From: Rhodospirillaceae bacterium
Lineage (GTDB): Bacteria > Pseudomonadota > Alphaproteobacteria > MPNO01 > UBA2964
Reading direction: 5' to 3'
Assembly (NCBI GenBank): GCA_002709075.1
Contig: PAPV01000004.1
Coordinates: forward strand, 316,822-378,102
DNA length: 61,281 bases
Part shown: positions 45,452 to 55,398 of the stretch, piece by piece
How positions within the stretch are numbered: the first letter of the stretch is position 1
Layout of the letters: the number at the start of each line of letters is the position of its first letter
The notes under the pieces: model-generated
The model's database searches: none
What the model saw: the letters and a program-made list of their open reading frames with translations, nothing else
Told to the model about the DNA's origin: nothing
Program-made: the position numbers and the translations under genes

Positions 45452-46786
45452 TTATGGTGGAGTGCCGTTTTGCTCAAGAAAAGCACCGGCCAGATAAAGT
45501 GATCCGCACACAAGAATATTTCCAGAGGCGGCAATCGAAGTGGCTATGTTTATGGCATCCATTATTGAATCGGCTTCTTGAGACTTGAAACCTAATGCTT
45601 TTGCCGCCTTCGAACAGTCAGCAGCACTAAGAGATGATGCTTCACCAGGTATCTTGATGCAGATTAATTCGGAAGGCGCAAAAGATAATCGTTCTAAAAA
45701 AGCCTTTGGATCTCTTGTGTTGATAGAACCAAAAATCATTATTGTTGTTTGTTTTCTCCAGTTTTTGCAGAACTCTGAAATTACCTCCGCGGCGGCCGCA
45801 TTATGACCTCCATCAATCCATATTTTCCAAAGTTTAGGAAGCTGTGATATAAAATTCCCCTCCGTTATGAGTTGCATCCGACCAGGCCAAACAGCATTTT
45901 TAATTCCTGCTGCTAATGCTTCCTCACTAATTTTATGATGTGGAATTCGGCGGGCAATTATCACTGCTTGTGCAGCATTATTATGTTGGTGAAGGCCTGG
46001 TAGGGCGGGTAAAGGAAGTTTAATTTCTTTATTCTTATCAATAACACAAATTCCGTTACTCTCGCTCCGCACATCCCATTCGTGGCCTTGCACAATTAGT
46101 GGTGCTTTTATTTTTATGGCCCTTTGATTGATAACAGACTGAGCAATGTCTGTTTGCTTAGAGATGATAGCCGGAACCGCAGACTTGAGTATTCCCGCTT
46201 TTTCGAATGCAATCGCGTCAAGAGTGTTTCCGAGGAAGCGCATATGGTCCATGGCTACGGGAGTAATGGCAGTTAGGGAAGGTCTTTCGATCACATTTGT
46301 GGCATCAAATCGACCACCCAAACCCGTTTCAATCAATGTTACATCTGCTTTCGTCCGGGAAAATGCTAAAAACGCGGCTGCAGTTGTTATTTCAAAAAAA
46401 GTAATATCTTGGCCTCGATTCGCTTTTTCACACTCCTCGAGAAGTGCCACTATTTTCGTATCCGGTAAGTTCTTTCCAGCAACTGTAATCCGCTCTGAAA
46501 ATCGTACTAAGTGAGGCGAAGTATAGCGATGAACGGTCAAGTTAGCTGCTTCGCAAATTGCTTGTAAAAAGGCTAAGCAAGATCCCTTGCCATTTGTACC
46601 GGCAATATGTATCGGACAGGGAAACCTCTTCTGTGGGTTGCCAATTTTTTTTAACAACCGTTTTATGCGATTGAGGGACAAGTCAATTAGACTTGGATGT
46701 AGATCATGAAGCCGTTTTACAACGGTATCACTCTGCAGCTTCGCGCTCTTGGTTAATATATTTACTGCTTTTATTGGAAGATGCAA
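45452..46786 (-). CDS. folC: Folylpolyglutamate/dihydrofolate synthase
   Basis: 444 residues, Mur ligase fold: P-loop HIAGTNGKGSCLAFLQ, TSPHLVRFSERI, ETGLGGRFDATNV, and WIDGGHNAAA. Adds glutamate to folates and makes dihydrofolate from dihydropteroate. The start at 46786 lies inside accD (59-nt overlap); no nearer standard start codon precedes the conserved region HDLHPSLIDLSL, so the overlap looks genuine. Confidence 0.93.
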   Translation of the reverse strand: MHLPIKAVNILTKSAKLQSDTVVKRLHDLHPSLIDLSLNRIKRLLKKIGNPQKRFPCPIHIAGTNGKGSCLAFLQAICEAANLTVHRYTSPHLVRFSERITVAGKNLPDTKIVALLEECEKANRGQDITFFEITTAAAFLAFSRTKADVTLIETGLGGRFDATNVIERPSLTAITPVAMDHMRFLGNTLDAIAFEKAGILKSAVPAIISKQTDIAQSVINQRAIKIKAPLIVQGHEWDVRSESNGICVIDKNKEIKLPLPALPGLHQHNNAAQAVIIARRIPHHKISEEALAAGIKNAVWPGRMQLITEGNFISQLPKLWKIWIDGGHNAAAAEVISEFCKNWRKQTTIMIFGSINTRDPKAFLERLSFAPSELICIKIPGEASSLSAADCSKAAKALGFKSQEADSIMDAINIATSIAASGNILVCGSLYLAGAFLEQNGTPP

Positions 46787-47654
46787 TTGGCACTATTTTA
46801 GCTGAATTTGTATTCTTCAAAATAGCATTAATTCGGATCAATTCATCTCGAAGCTCATGTCTATGCACTACACGATCTATCATTCCATGCTCTAGTAAAT
46901 ATTCTGCACGTTGGAACCCCTCTGGCAGTGTTTCCCGGATTGTTTCTTCAATTACTCTTGCTCCAGCAAAACCAATAACAGCACCGGGTTCAGCAATTGC
47001 TATATCCCCTAACATGGCAAATGATGCTGAAACACCACCAGTAGTTGGATCGGTGAGAACTGTAATATAAGGCAACCCTGCTTCTTTCACCTCATTGACC
47101 GCGATAATAGAACGTGGCATTTGCATTAATGATAATATACCTTCTTGCATTCTTGCTCCGCCAGAGGAGGTTATTGCAATTAAAGGGGATTCCTTTAGCA
47201 CAGCAAGTCGGGCCGCTGAAATAAGCCCTTTTCCTAATGCTATTCCCATCGACCCACCCATAAAACTAAAATTCATTATTGCTACAATCACGGCATTTCC
47301 ACCCATTTTGCCGTGGGCCACGATCAACGCGTCATCTTCGCCTGTAGTATTTCTAGAGTCTTTTAACCTGTCCGTATAACGTTTTTTGTCGCGGAACTTT
47401 AGCGGATCACCTTTGAGCCCCGCCAATTGAACGGTCTCAAAGACACCGTGATCAAAAAGGGTTTCCAAGCGTTTTTTAGCAGCCAATCGCATATGATGAT
47501 TACAATGTGGACATACATTATGGGCGGCCTCTAGTTCCCTATGAAATATCATTTGTTCACAGGACTGACATTGTTTCCAGAGGTTGTCTGGGATATTTTC
47601 TTTTTCAACTAAAGCCCGGATTTTAGGCCTTACATAATTCTTTAGCCAGTTCAT
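46728..47654 (-). CDS. accD: Acetyl-CoA carboxylase carboxyltransferase beta subunit
   Basis: 308 residues. N-terminal zinc ribbon (CQSCEQMIF...CPHCNHH), then the carboxyltransferase core: MGGSMGIALGKGLI, SSGGARMQEGI, TDPTTGGVSASFAMLGD. With AccA (elsewhere) it carboxylates acetyl-CoA for fatty acid synthesis. Between trpA and folC, the classic alphaproteobacterial placement. Confidence 0.95.
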   Translation of the reverse strand: MNWLKNYVRPKIRALVEKENIPDNLWKQCQSCEQMIFHRELEAAHNVCPHCNHHMRLAAKKRLETLFDHGVFETVQLAGLKGDPLKFRDKKRYTDRLKDSRNTTGEDDALIVAHGKMGGNAVIVAIMNFSFMGGSMGIALGKGLISAARLAVLKESPLIAITSSGGARMQEGILSLMQMPRSIIAVNEVKEAGLPYITVLTDPTTGGVSASFAMLGDIAIAEPGAVIGFAGARVIEETIRETLPEGFQRAEYLLEHGMIDRVVHRHELRDELIRINAILKNTNSAKIVPIASSNKSSKYINQEREAAE

Positions 47655-47670
47655 TTTAAACTCTTTTTCC

Positions 47671-48495
47671 TTAGTTCATACGGGCAGTATGAACTCCGTT
47701 TGCCATCTCACTTACGTATTGTAACACATTATTAACGCAATCGGGAGAACCAATTCCATCTGCTATTTTTTCAACAATTGCAGATCCTACTACAGCCGCG
47801 TCGGCAATGCTAGCAATCTCCGCCGCTTGCGCCGGTGTCCTTATTCCAAAACCTACGGCTATGGGAAGATTGCTCTGTTCACGAATTTTACCGACTGCAT
47901 TTCTAATATCCAAAGTTTCTGCAGACTGAGTTCCAGTTATACCAGTAATTGATATGTGATAAATAAAACCACTGGCAGTTTTCACGAGTTTTAGCAAACG
48001 TTTTTTATCACTTGTTGGAGTGGTTAATCTAACAAAATCTATACCTGCTTTAATAGCTGGTTGAACTAGTTCCTCCTCCTCCTCAGGCGGCAAATCAACA
48101 ATAATCAATCCGTCAACACCAACATTTGCGGCAGAGACGGAAAATCTCTCTGCTCCATAAGAATAAATTGGATTATAATAGCCCATTAATATTATTGGAG
48201 TATCAGCGTCCTGTTTACGAAACTTTTCTACCATTTTTAGCGTTTTATCCATATTCTGACCCGAGGCAAGAGCTCTTTTTGAAGATAATTGGATTGCAGG
48301 TCCATCCGCCATTGGATCCGTGAAAGGCATACCAATTTCAATTAAATCAGCACCGGCGTGTGGTAGTCCCATCAGGATATCTTCGGAAGATTTTTGATCT
48401 GGATCCCCTGCCGTTATAAAGGTTATCAATCCAGCTAGCTTTTTTTCTGCCAAAGATTCAAACCGAGCTTTAATTCTTCCTTCTCTATTAATCAT
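47671..48495 (-). CDS. trpA: Tryptophan synthase alpha subunit
   Basis: 274 residues: [21 protein letters not shown] with the catalytic Glu and Asp, [14 protein letters not shown], and [11 protein letters not shown]. Cleaves indole-3-glycerol phosphate to indole, channelled to TrpB. Overlaps trpB by 4 nt. Confidence 0.95.
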   Translation of the reverse strand: MINREGRIKARFESLAEKKLAGLITFITAGDPDQKSSEDILMGLPHAGADLIEIGMPFTDPMADGPAIQLSSKRALASGQNMDKTLKMVEKFRKQDADTPIILMGYYNPIYSYGAERFSVSAANVGVDGLIIVDLPPEEEEELVQPAIKAGIDFVRLTTPTSDKKRLLKLVKTASGFIYHISITGITGTQSAETLDIRNAVGKIREQSNLPIAVGFGIRTPAQAAEIASIADAAVVGSAIVEKIADGIGSPDCVNNVLQYVSEMANGVHTARMN

Positions 48496-49709
48496 ATTGT
48501 AACCCCCAAGGCATTTGCCACAGAGAATACATCCTTGTCACCTCGACCACACATGTTCATTACAAGCAAATGATCCGATGATAAATTTGGAGCGATACGT
48601 CTGACATAGGCCAGTGCGTGAGCGGGTTCTAGTGCTGGAATAATTCCTTCTAGTTCGCTGCAAAATTGAAAAGCATCCAAGGCCTCTTTATCGGTGGCTG
48701 AAACATACTTCACCCGTCCGTTATCTCGAAGCCATGCATGCTCAGGACCTATTCCGGGATAATCCAGCCCCGCGGAGATGGAATACGCTTCCTCAATTTG
48801 ACCGTTGTCATCTTGCAGCAAGTATGTACGATTACCGTGCAACACACCCGGTCTGCCGGCACTTAAGCTTGCGGCATGTTGCCCGGTCTTAAGACCCTTT
48901 CCTGCGGCCTCAACTGCGTAAATATTTACGTCCTCCATATCAAGAAATTCATAAAATAGGCCTATTGCGTTTGAGCCGCCACCAATGCAGGCAACTAGCG
49001 TGTCCGGCAATCGACCCTCAGCACGTTCCATCTGTTCACGAACCTCACGGCCAATAACAGCTTGAAAATCACGAACCATCGCTGGGTACGGATGTGGGCC
49101 GGCTACAGTTCCAATAATATAAAAAGTGTCATCCACGTTGCTCACCCAATCCCTCAGCGCCTCATTCATTGCATCCTTGAGAGTTCCGGATCCCGATTGA
49201 ACAGGTACGACTTTTGCACCAAGCAACTTCATACGGAATACGTTAGGTGCTTGCCGCTCAATGTCGGTTTCTCCCATATATATTACGCATGGCAATCCAA
49301 ACCTTGCGCAAACAGTGGCAGCGGCTACACCATGCTGTCCAGCCCCTGTTTCAGCAATAATTCTCTTTTTCCCCATCCTCTTTGCTAGCAGAATTTGGCC
49401 AATGGTATTATTAATTTTATGGGCGCCCGTGTGGTTTAGTTCGTCGCGCTTAAAATATATTTTTGCACCACCAATCGACGCTGTGAGCCTTTCGGCGAAG
49501 TAAAGTGGACTGGGTCTACCAACATAATGACGTAAAAAGTAATCAAGCTCATCCAAGAACAATTTGTCGGTTCTAGCTAAGGTATAAGCCTTTTCTACAT
49601 CGATTATCAGAGGCATTAGAGTTTCTGCAACATACCTACCCCCGTATATGCCAAAATGCCCTGCAGTATCGGGAAAGTTTTTGTAGCTATTGGGTTTTTC
49701 TACATTCAT
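48492..49709 (-). CDS. trpB: Tryptophan synthase beta subunit
   Basis: 405 residues: [22 protein letters not shown] with the PLP Lys, [10 protein letters not shown], and the phosphate-binding [10 protein letters not shown]. Condenses indole with serine. In a trpF-trpB-trpA run read leftward; trpF lies 62 nt upstream. Confidence 0.96.
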   Translation of the reverse strand: MNVEKPNSYKNFPDTAGHFGIYGGRYVAETLMPLIIDVEKAYTLARTDKLFLDELDYFLRHYVGRPSPLYFAERLTASIGGAKIYFKRDELNHTGAHKINNTIGQILLAKRMGKKRIIAETGAGQHGVAAATVCARFGLPCVIYMGETDIERQAPNVFRMKLLGAKVVPVQSGSGTLKDAMNEALRDWVSNVDDTFYIIGTVAGPHPYPAMVRDFQAVIGREVREQMERAEGRLPDTLVACIGGGSNAIGLFYEFLDMEDVNIYAVEAAGKGLKTGQHAASLSAGRPGVLHGNRTYLLQDDNGQIEEAYSISAGLDYPGIGPEHAWLRDNGRVKYVSATDKEALDAFQFCSELEGIIPALEPAHALAYVRRIAPNLSSDHLLVMNMCGRGDKDVFSVANALGVTI

Positions 49710-49771
49710 CGTTTTACCTTGAGAAAAGACGTTGCCGAAGGTTTCTATTAAATTAGGAAAAAAAGCTCATG

Positions 49772-50419
49772 CTACAGTTGTTTTACGCAACCAAGAAAAT
49801 CTGTAATTAAATTAATATTTTTTTTACCCACTCGACTTTCTACTCCGGAAGAAACATCAAGAAAAGTAGCACCACTGATGTTTATGGCTTCCCTAATATT
49901 TTGCACATTCAAACCACCAGACAATATCCAGGGGTATGTTAAATCTTTGTTTGCCAACCAATTCCAATTGAAAGATATAGCATTACCACCAGGCAATGCG
50001 TTAGGAAACTGTTCTGGTGGTTTTGCATCAAAAAGTATCCAATCAACGTGGTTTTTATATTTACATGCGGCAGTAATATCTGACATGTCCGCAACTTTGA
50101 TAGCTTTGATGAGTGGCAACCCAACTACCTGTCCAATTTGCGCAGTTCTCTCTGGTGTTTCCTCACCGTGCAATTGCAGAAGATCAAGAGGTACAGTTTT
50201 AACCAGTTCTAAGATTTCTATATCAGTCATATCGACAATAAGTCCAACCCGCAGAATTTTTTTTGGCACTTCAACAGCTAGGCGGGCCGCCTCATGTAGG
50301 TTCAGTGCTCGAGGTGACCGCGAAAAAAAAACGAAGCCTATTGCATCTGCTCCGCCTAAAATTGCAGCTTCCAAGCTTTCCTTAGTATTTATGCCACAGA
50401 TTTTTACTTTTACAGTCAT
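49772..50419 (-). CDS. trpF: Phosphoribosylanthranilate isomerase
   Basis: 215 residues: KICGINTKESLEAA with the catalytic Cys, GFVFFSRSPR, DLLQLHGEETPE, and WILSGGLNVQN. Third enzyme of tryptophan synthesis. One base separates its start from the pyrF stop. Confidence 0.94.
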   Translation of the reverse strand: MTVKVKICGINTKESLEAAILGGADAIGFVFFSRSPRALNLHEAARLAVEVPKKILRVGLIVDMTDIEILELVKTVPLDLLQLHGEETPERTAQIGQVVGLPLIKAIKVADMSDITAACKYKNHVDWILFDAKPPEQFPNALPGGNAISFNWNWLANKDLTYPWILSGGLNVQNIREAINISGATFLDVSSGVESRVGKKNINLITDFLGCVKQL

Positions 50420-50420
50420 T

Positions 50421-51119
50421 TCAATTGATTGCCTCTATCTCAGCGGCAATTCTAGTTGCAGCTTTAGCAGGCACTTTAGCTTGGGTAATAGGTCGACCTA
50501 TAACTAAAAAATCTGCTCCTGCTGCCACCGCTTCTGCTGGTGTCATTGTACGCTTTTGATCGTTTGTGGCGGCCCAATTGGGTCTAATTCCTGGTACTAC
50601 CAAAACACATTCTTTCCCCAATTCAGCTCTTAGACGAATAATTTCATGTGATGAGGCTACAATACCATCAGCGCCGTTATCTCTTGCTAATTTTGCTAAT
50701 GTAACCACATGCCGTTCCAATGGGTCTTTTATCCCAATCGATTTTAATTCATTCTCAGCTAGACTGGTTAATACCGTAACCGCTAATATCATTGGCATAT
50801 TACATTGCTTCGCATCGATCGCTGCCCGGATCATTGCTCCCCCTCCCGAAGCGTGTATAGTTGTCATAAAACAGCCAGTTCGTGCCGCAGCTCTTATGGC
50901 CCCCTCGACAGTATTGGGAATATCGTGGAATTTAAGATCTAAAAAGACCGGCATTCCCAACGCTGTAATTTGTTTTACTCCATCTGGGCCATTAGCGGTA
51001 AAAAATTCTTTTCCTATCTTTAACCCACCCACAAGTCCTTTTAGAGATTTCCCAAGAGAGAGAGCATAATTGAGATCCGTCGTGTCAATGGCACAGAAAA
51101 CACGATCTTCGGCTTTCAT
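50421..51119 (-). CDS. pyrF: Orotidine 5'-phosphate decarboxylase
   Basis: 232 residues: FCAIDTTDL, the catalytic FLDLKFHDIPNTV (Lys and Asp pair), VVPGIRPNWA and FLVIGRPITQA. Last step of UMP synthesis. Confidence 0.95.
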   Translation of the reverse strand: MKAEDRVFCAIDTTDLNYALSLGKSLKGLVGGLKIGKEFFTANGPDGVKQITALGMPVFLDLKFHDIPNTVEGAIRAAARTGCFMTTIHASGGGAMIRAAIDAKQCNMPMILAVTVLTSLAENELKSIGIKDPLERHVVTLAKLARDNGADGIVASSHEIIRLRAELGKECVLVVPGIRPNWAATNDQKRTMTPAEAVAAGADFLVIGRPITQAKVPAKAATRIAAEIEAIN

Positions 51120-51207
51120 AATCGACCCCGATTATTTGTCATATTGATTAAGCATTGAATAGAAGGGGAAGTAATCAGACATAATTGATAGCAGTATAAT
51201 TTCGGTT

Positions 51208-51516
51208 TCAAACTTTATTTGCCCGTTCGGTTTTTCTAAGCACTGAAAATGATGGGTCTTGACTCAAATTTTCTGCAGTATTTTTTAATAGCTGATCATC
51301 TCTTGGATATTTTTTAATGATTTTTGAGGTCTTCTTGAAAAGCATTCCAATAATTATTCCTATGGAAACGCTTAACAAAACGGCCAGGCCGACTTGTGTC
51401 TCCAACACGAATGGCAAAGGCCATAACTCCACGATTATAGAAGTGCGATTGCCCACAGCAAATATTGCCGCTATGATTATTACAACCCAGAAGAAAAAGC
51501 TGCGAATAATTCCCAC
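51208..51516 (-). CDS. lapA: LapA-domain (DUF1049) membrane protein
   Basis: 102 residues with two N-terminal membrane helices (FFFWVVIIIAAIFAVGN and VGLAVLLSVSIGIIIGMLF) framing a short segment with NRTSIIVELWPLPF, and a polar tail. This is the LapA/DUF1049 pattern, usually placed between ihfB and pyrF in alphaproteobacteria. It may take part in lipopolysaccharide assembly like enterobacterial LapA, which is inference. Confidence 0.75.
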   Translation of the reverse strand: MGIIRSFFFWVVIIIAAIFAVGNRTSIIVELWPLPFVLETQVGLAVLLSVSIGIIIGMLFKKTSKIIKKYPRDDQLLKNTAENLSQDPSFSVLRKTERANKV

Positions 51517-51544
51517 TTTTAACTACCAATTATAAAAGTTTCTA

Positions 51545-51838
51545 TCAATCGAGCGGCCGCTGCCTGTTGAGGCGCAAACGTAACTCTTTTCCTACTTTAA
51601 AAAAAGGAACAGATTTTTCTTCTACATGAACAGTTTCCCCTGTTCGAGGATTTCTGCCGTTGCGTGCGTCTCTTTTTTTAATGGAAAAAGCTCCAAAACC
51701 CCGAAGTTCAACACGATTCCCTTGTCCCAGCGCAGAAGTTATTTCCTCAAAAATTGTGGAAACAATTTTTTCAACATCGCGCTGGTAAAGATGTGGATTT
51801 TTTTCCGCTAACCGAGCAATAAGTTCTGATTTAGTCAT
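51545..51838 (-). CDS. ihfB: Integration host factor beta subunit
   Basis: 97 residues from the ATG at 51838 (frame open five codons further). [43 protein letters not shown] with the DNA-intercalating Pro, [11 protein letters not shown]. Bends DNA; partner IhfA lies elsewhere. Between sppA and lapA. Confidence 0.93.
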   Translation of the reverse strand: MTKSELIARLAEKNPHLYQRDVEKIVSTIFEEITSALGQGNRVELRGFGAFSIKKRDARNGRNPRTGETVHVEEKSVPFFKVGKELRLRLNRQRPLD

Positions 51839-51894
51839 GCAACGTTGCCCCAATTATCGCGCAAAAATTATTTGTAAAGCCCTTTAATAAACTA

Positions 51895-52806
51895 TCAATC
51901 GTAAGGGTGCCAGACCGACACAAGACCGTCAAGTGTAAGTCGCTCGGAGAGAGATAATTTCTCAGTAAAACCACTTAATTTTTTGAGCCAACCTTCCATG
52001 TCTTTTTCGGAATTTAGAATTCGGGATGGTAGATCTTTACTGATAGACCTCTCAGACTCCAACCAAATTTTGGCCTCGCGCTGACCTCCAATAGCATCTA
52101 TTAATCCATTGTTCAGAGCCATTCTTCCTGAAAAAACTCTTCCATCGGATAGAGTTTTGACACGTTCCAAATCCATTTTGCGTCGGTTGGCAACCATTTC
52201 GGTGAACATTGAAAACATGTCGTTAACCATCGCTTGACTTGCGGCGCGTGTCTCGGGAATCATCTTCTCTAGTGGGCCGGGTGTACCCTTTAGAAGCCCA
52301 CTTTTTATTGTCTCCACAGTAATTCCTAAACGCGAGAGCAATGTTGTAATTTCAGCGCTTTGCAACAGAACCCCTATTGAGCCAGTGACTGTTCCATTTT
52401 GTGCAAAAACTCTATCAGCAGCAATCGCTACCATATAACCTGCAGATGTTGCTAGATCCCCCATAACGGCTACAACTGGTTTTTTTTCTGCGAACTGGCG
52501 CAGAGCGCGGTATAATGTCTCTCCACCTACGATTGTCCCCCCTGGGGAATTAACATGTACTAGCAGCGCTTTGGTACTATCATCATCCCGTGCTTTCTGG
52601 ATAAGCGAGAGTAAATCAGGATTATTGCGAATAATACCAGAAATCTTAAGAACTGCGATGTGCCCTGCCCCTGAAAAATCCTTCTTGAGGCCATTTGCGA
52701 GAATTAACCCAACAAGGATAGTCGAGACTATCGCAACCGCTCTCCACAAGGTGAGTTTGCGTTTCAACCGTTTTCTGTCTAATAAATAGTCCCCGTCAAT
52801 CGCCAT
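51895..52806 (-). CDS. sppA: Signal peptide peptidase SppA
   Basis: 303 residues, single-domain form. One N-terminal membrane helix (AVAIVSTILVGLILANG), VNSPGGTIVGGETL, the nucleophile region DLATSAGYMVAIAAD with catalytic Ser, and IKSGLLKGTPGP with the catalytic Lys. Periplasm-facing membrane serine protease that degrades signal peptides. Confidence 0.92.
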   Translation of the reverse strand: MAIDGDYLLDRKRLKRKLTLWRAVAIVSTILVGLILANGLKKDFSGAGHIAVLKISGIIRNNPDLLSLIQKARDDDSTKALLVHVNSPGGTIVGGETLYRALRQFAEKKPVVAVMGDLATSAGYMVAIAADRVFAQNGTVTGSIGVLLQSAEITTLLSRLGITVETIKSGLLKGTPGPLEKMIPETRAASQAMVNDMFSMFTEMVANRRKMDLERVKTLSDGRVFSGRMALNNGLIDAIGGQREAKIWLESERSISKDLPSRILNSEKDMEGWLKKLSGFTEKLSLSERLTLDGLVSVWHPYD

Positions 52807-52844
52807 TATGATAGTCCCGGCATAATATCAAGCAAAAAAATAAT

Positions 52845-54629
52845 TTAAGTAGTTTCGTCTTCATTATCCTTTGTGATACTGTTTGTTTTTTCTTTATCCT
52901 GAGCATCGTCGTCATCCTCAGCTTTACGAATTGCCGCACCAAGGATGTCTCCCAGGCTGGCACCTGAGTCTGACGAACCGTAGTCTGCCATTGCTTTACG
53001 TTCTTCCACCGCTTCATGTTGTTTAATCGATAGGCTCAATTTGCGGTCACGCTTGTCAACATTTGTTATGAGTGCATCTATCCTGTCTCCTACTGAAAAT
53101 CTGTCGCTCCGTTGTTCGCTCCTTTCACGCGATAAGTCCGAACGCCGAATAAAACCTGGAATATCACCGGATACGGTAACCTCCAATCCGGAGTCAGTTA
53201 CTCCTGAAACAGTACAAGTTACTGTGTCACCCTTCTTAAAATTGCCGGCTGCTGATTCAAAAGGATCTGAAGATAATTGTTTAATTCCCAAGCTTATTCG
53301 TTCTTTCTCAATATCTATATCGAGAATTTTTGCTTTGACGGTATCCCCTTTCTTATAATCATTGATTGCTTCCTCGCCCTGCTTTTCCCATGAAATATCA
53401 GACAGGTGCACCATGCCGTCGATTTCTTCTAGTAAACCAATGAAAAGTCCAAATTCGGTTATATTTCGAATTTCTCCTTCTATTTCTGTCCCCACAGGAT
53501 AGCGACCCATAAAATCCGCCCATGGATTTTCCTGGGTTTGCTTTATTCCGAGTGATATTCGCCGCTTCTGCGGATCGACATCTAACACCATTACGTCGAC
53601 TTCTTGGCTAGTAGAAATAATTTTTCCTGGATGAACATTTTTTTTGGTCCAGCTCATCTCTGACACATGAACTAGTCCCTCCACACCGGGCTCTAGTTCA
53701 ACAAAAGCTCCATAGTCTGTAATGTTGCTTACTCGTCCAGTGAAGCGACCATCCAGAGGATATTTTGCTTCAGCTCCCTCCCAAGGGTCAGTCTCAAGCT
53801 GTTTCATTCCTAACGAAATTCGCTGTGTTTCTGAGTTGAAACGTATAACCTGAACTTTAACACTCTGCCCAACGTTTAAAACTTCACTGGGATGATTAAT
53901 TCTGCGCCAAGCAACATCTGTGACGTGCAGAAGTCCGTCAACGCCGCCAAGATCAACGAATGCCCCATAATCAGTAAGATTCTTTACAACACCCTCTATT
54001 ATTTGGCCTTCTTTCATACCATCCAGAAGTTCAGCACGCTGTTCAGCACGGCTTTCTTCTAATACCGCTCTTCTGGATACCACTATGTTTCCTCGCCGAC
54101 GGTCCATTTTTAAAATCTGGAAAGGTTGTGGCATGCCCATTAGCGGATTTACGTCTCGAACTGGTCTAACGTCAACTTGGCTCCCAGGTAGAAATGCAAT
54201 TGCACCAGAGAGGTCAACGGTAAATCCACCTTTCACTCTGCCAAATATAGTGCCGTTTACTCGTTCGGTGCTATCAAATGCTTTCTCTAACATTGTCCAG
54301 GCTTCTTCTCGCCTCGCTTTTTCTCGGCTAAGCATTGCTTCTCCGTTTCGATCTTCCATTCGTTCGAGATAAATATCAACAATATCGCCTACTGTTACCG
54401 ATGTGTCGTTATCATCGGTCCCTAGACCAAATTCTCTCAGTGGTATTCTCCCCTCGGATTTTAACCCGACATCGACGACCACAGAGTCGCCGTCAACGCC
54501 GATCACTGTTCCCTTTACAACCGATCCTTCGGAGAGTTCGCCTTCGCTAAAAGTTTCTTCCAGCATTGCAGAAAAATCTTCATCACTCATTGCTGCATCA
54601 TTTTTGGAAGTAGCCGATTCCGTCGTCAT
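52845..54629 (-). CDS. rpsA: 30S ribosomal protein S1
   Basis: 594 residues from the MTTES start at 54629. Six S1 repeats are visible; the later ones carry NLTDYGAFVDL, NITDYGAFVEL and NITEFGLFIGL cores. The tail is acidic (KAEDDDDAQDKEK). Binds mRNA on the 30S subunit. Between ihfB/sppA and cmk, the usual order. Confidence 0.96.
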   Translation of the reverse strand: MTTESATSKNDAAMSDEDFSAMLEETFSEGELSEGSVVKGTVIGVDGDSVVVDVGLKSEGRIPLREFGLGTDDNDTSVTVGDIVDIYLERMEDRNGEAMLSREKARREEAWTMLEKAFDSTERVNGTIFGRVKGGFTVDLSGAIAFLPGSQVDVRPVRDVNPLMGMPQPFQILKMDRRRGNIVVSRRAVLEESRAEQRAELLDGMKEGQIIEGVVKNLTDYGAFVDLGGVDGLLHVTDVAWRRINHPSEVLNVGQSVKVQVIRFNSETQRISLGMKQLETDPWEGAEAKYPLDGRFTGRVSNITDYGAFVELEPGVEGLVHVSEMSWTKKNVHPGKIISTSQEVDVMVLDVDPQKRRISLGIKQTQENPWADFMGRYPVGTEIEGEIRNITEFGLFIGLLEEIDGMVHLSDISWEKQGEEAINDYKKGDTVKAKILDIDIEKERISLGIKQLSSDPFESAAGNFKKGDTVTCTVSGVTDSGLEVTVSGDIPGFIRRSDLSRERSEQRSDRFSVGDRIDALITNVDKRDRKLSLSIKQHEAVEERKAMADYGSSDSGASLGDILGAAIRKAEDDDDAQDKEKTNSITKDNEDETT

Positions 54630-54748
54630 GTGTGTACCCAACCTGTTAAAATATTTTCCAAATTATACCAACTTCCCGTGGTTTTCCAATTTTCGGGCTG
54701 ACACCAAGATGACGAAATCGATCACCGTCATTTGATGCCAGATTATTT

Positions 54749-55387
54749 CTAAGAAGATATGTAGTCGAGCGCAATAGCAAAGGCTGAATCTGCATCCAAA
54801 AACGTTGTGTCTAAAACAAAAGCGTCCTTAGCTGGCGCAAGGGGAGATATACTGCGTGACATGTCACGGGTATCTCGTTCCCGCATATTCCTCAGAATGC
54901 GCGAATATATAGCGTCTACGCCCCTTTCCCGCAACTCCTTAACACGTCTTCTTGCACGAACACAAATATCTGCATCTACATAGATTTTCCAATCCGCGTC
55001 AGGACAGATAACTGTTCCAATGTCGCGTCCATCAAGAACCGCGCCTAGTTTTTCGTTTGGCGGGGCACTTGCGAATTTCTTTTGAAAAGCAATTAGCGTT
55101 TTCCGAACTAGAGGAATCGATGCAGCTATACTTGCCGCTCGCCCTATCTCTTCTGATCTCAAATCAATATTTTTAAGGTTTTCTATTTTTAATTCTCTAG
55201 CGGCATCAATTGCGGCGGTTTGTGTATCAAATTTGTGACCGTTTTTTATCACACTGTACCCGACAGCTCTATACAAAATTCCAGTATCCAAATACGCAAA
55301 ATTTAAATGTTGCGCAATACGACTTGCGAGTGTTCCCTTGCCACTGGCAGCCGTCCCATCAACTGCGACTATGGATGAAGTGATCAT
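54749..55387 (-). CDS. cmk: Cytidylate kinase
   Basis: 212 residues: VDGTAASGKGTLASRIA P-loop, YLDTGILYRAVG, and LDGRDIGTVICPDAD. Phosphorylates CMP and dCMP. Twelve bases from aroA, co-transcribed with rpsA. Confidence 0.95.
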   Translation of the reverse strand: MITSSIVAVDGTAASGKGTLASRIAQHLNFAYLDTGILYRAVGYSVIKNGHKFDTQTAAIDAARELKIENLKNIDLRSEEIGRAASIAASIPLVRKTLIAFQKKFASAPPNEKLGAVLDGRDIGTVICPDADWKIYVDADICVRARRRVKELRERGVDAIYSRILRNMRERDTRDMSRSISPLAPAKDAFVLDTTFLDADSAFAIALDYISS

Positions 55388-55398
55388 GAACTTTCAAA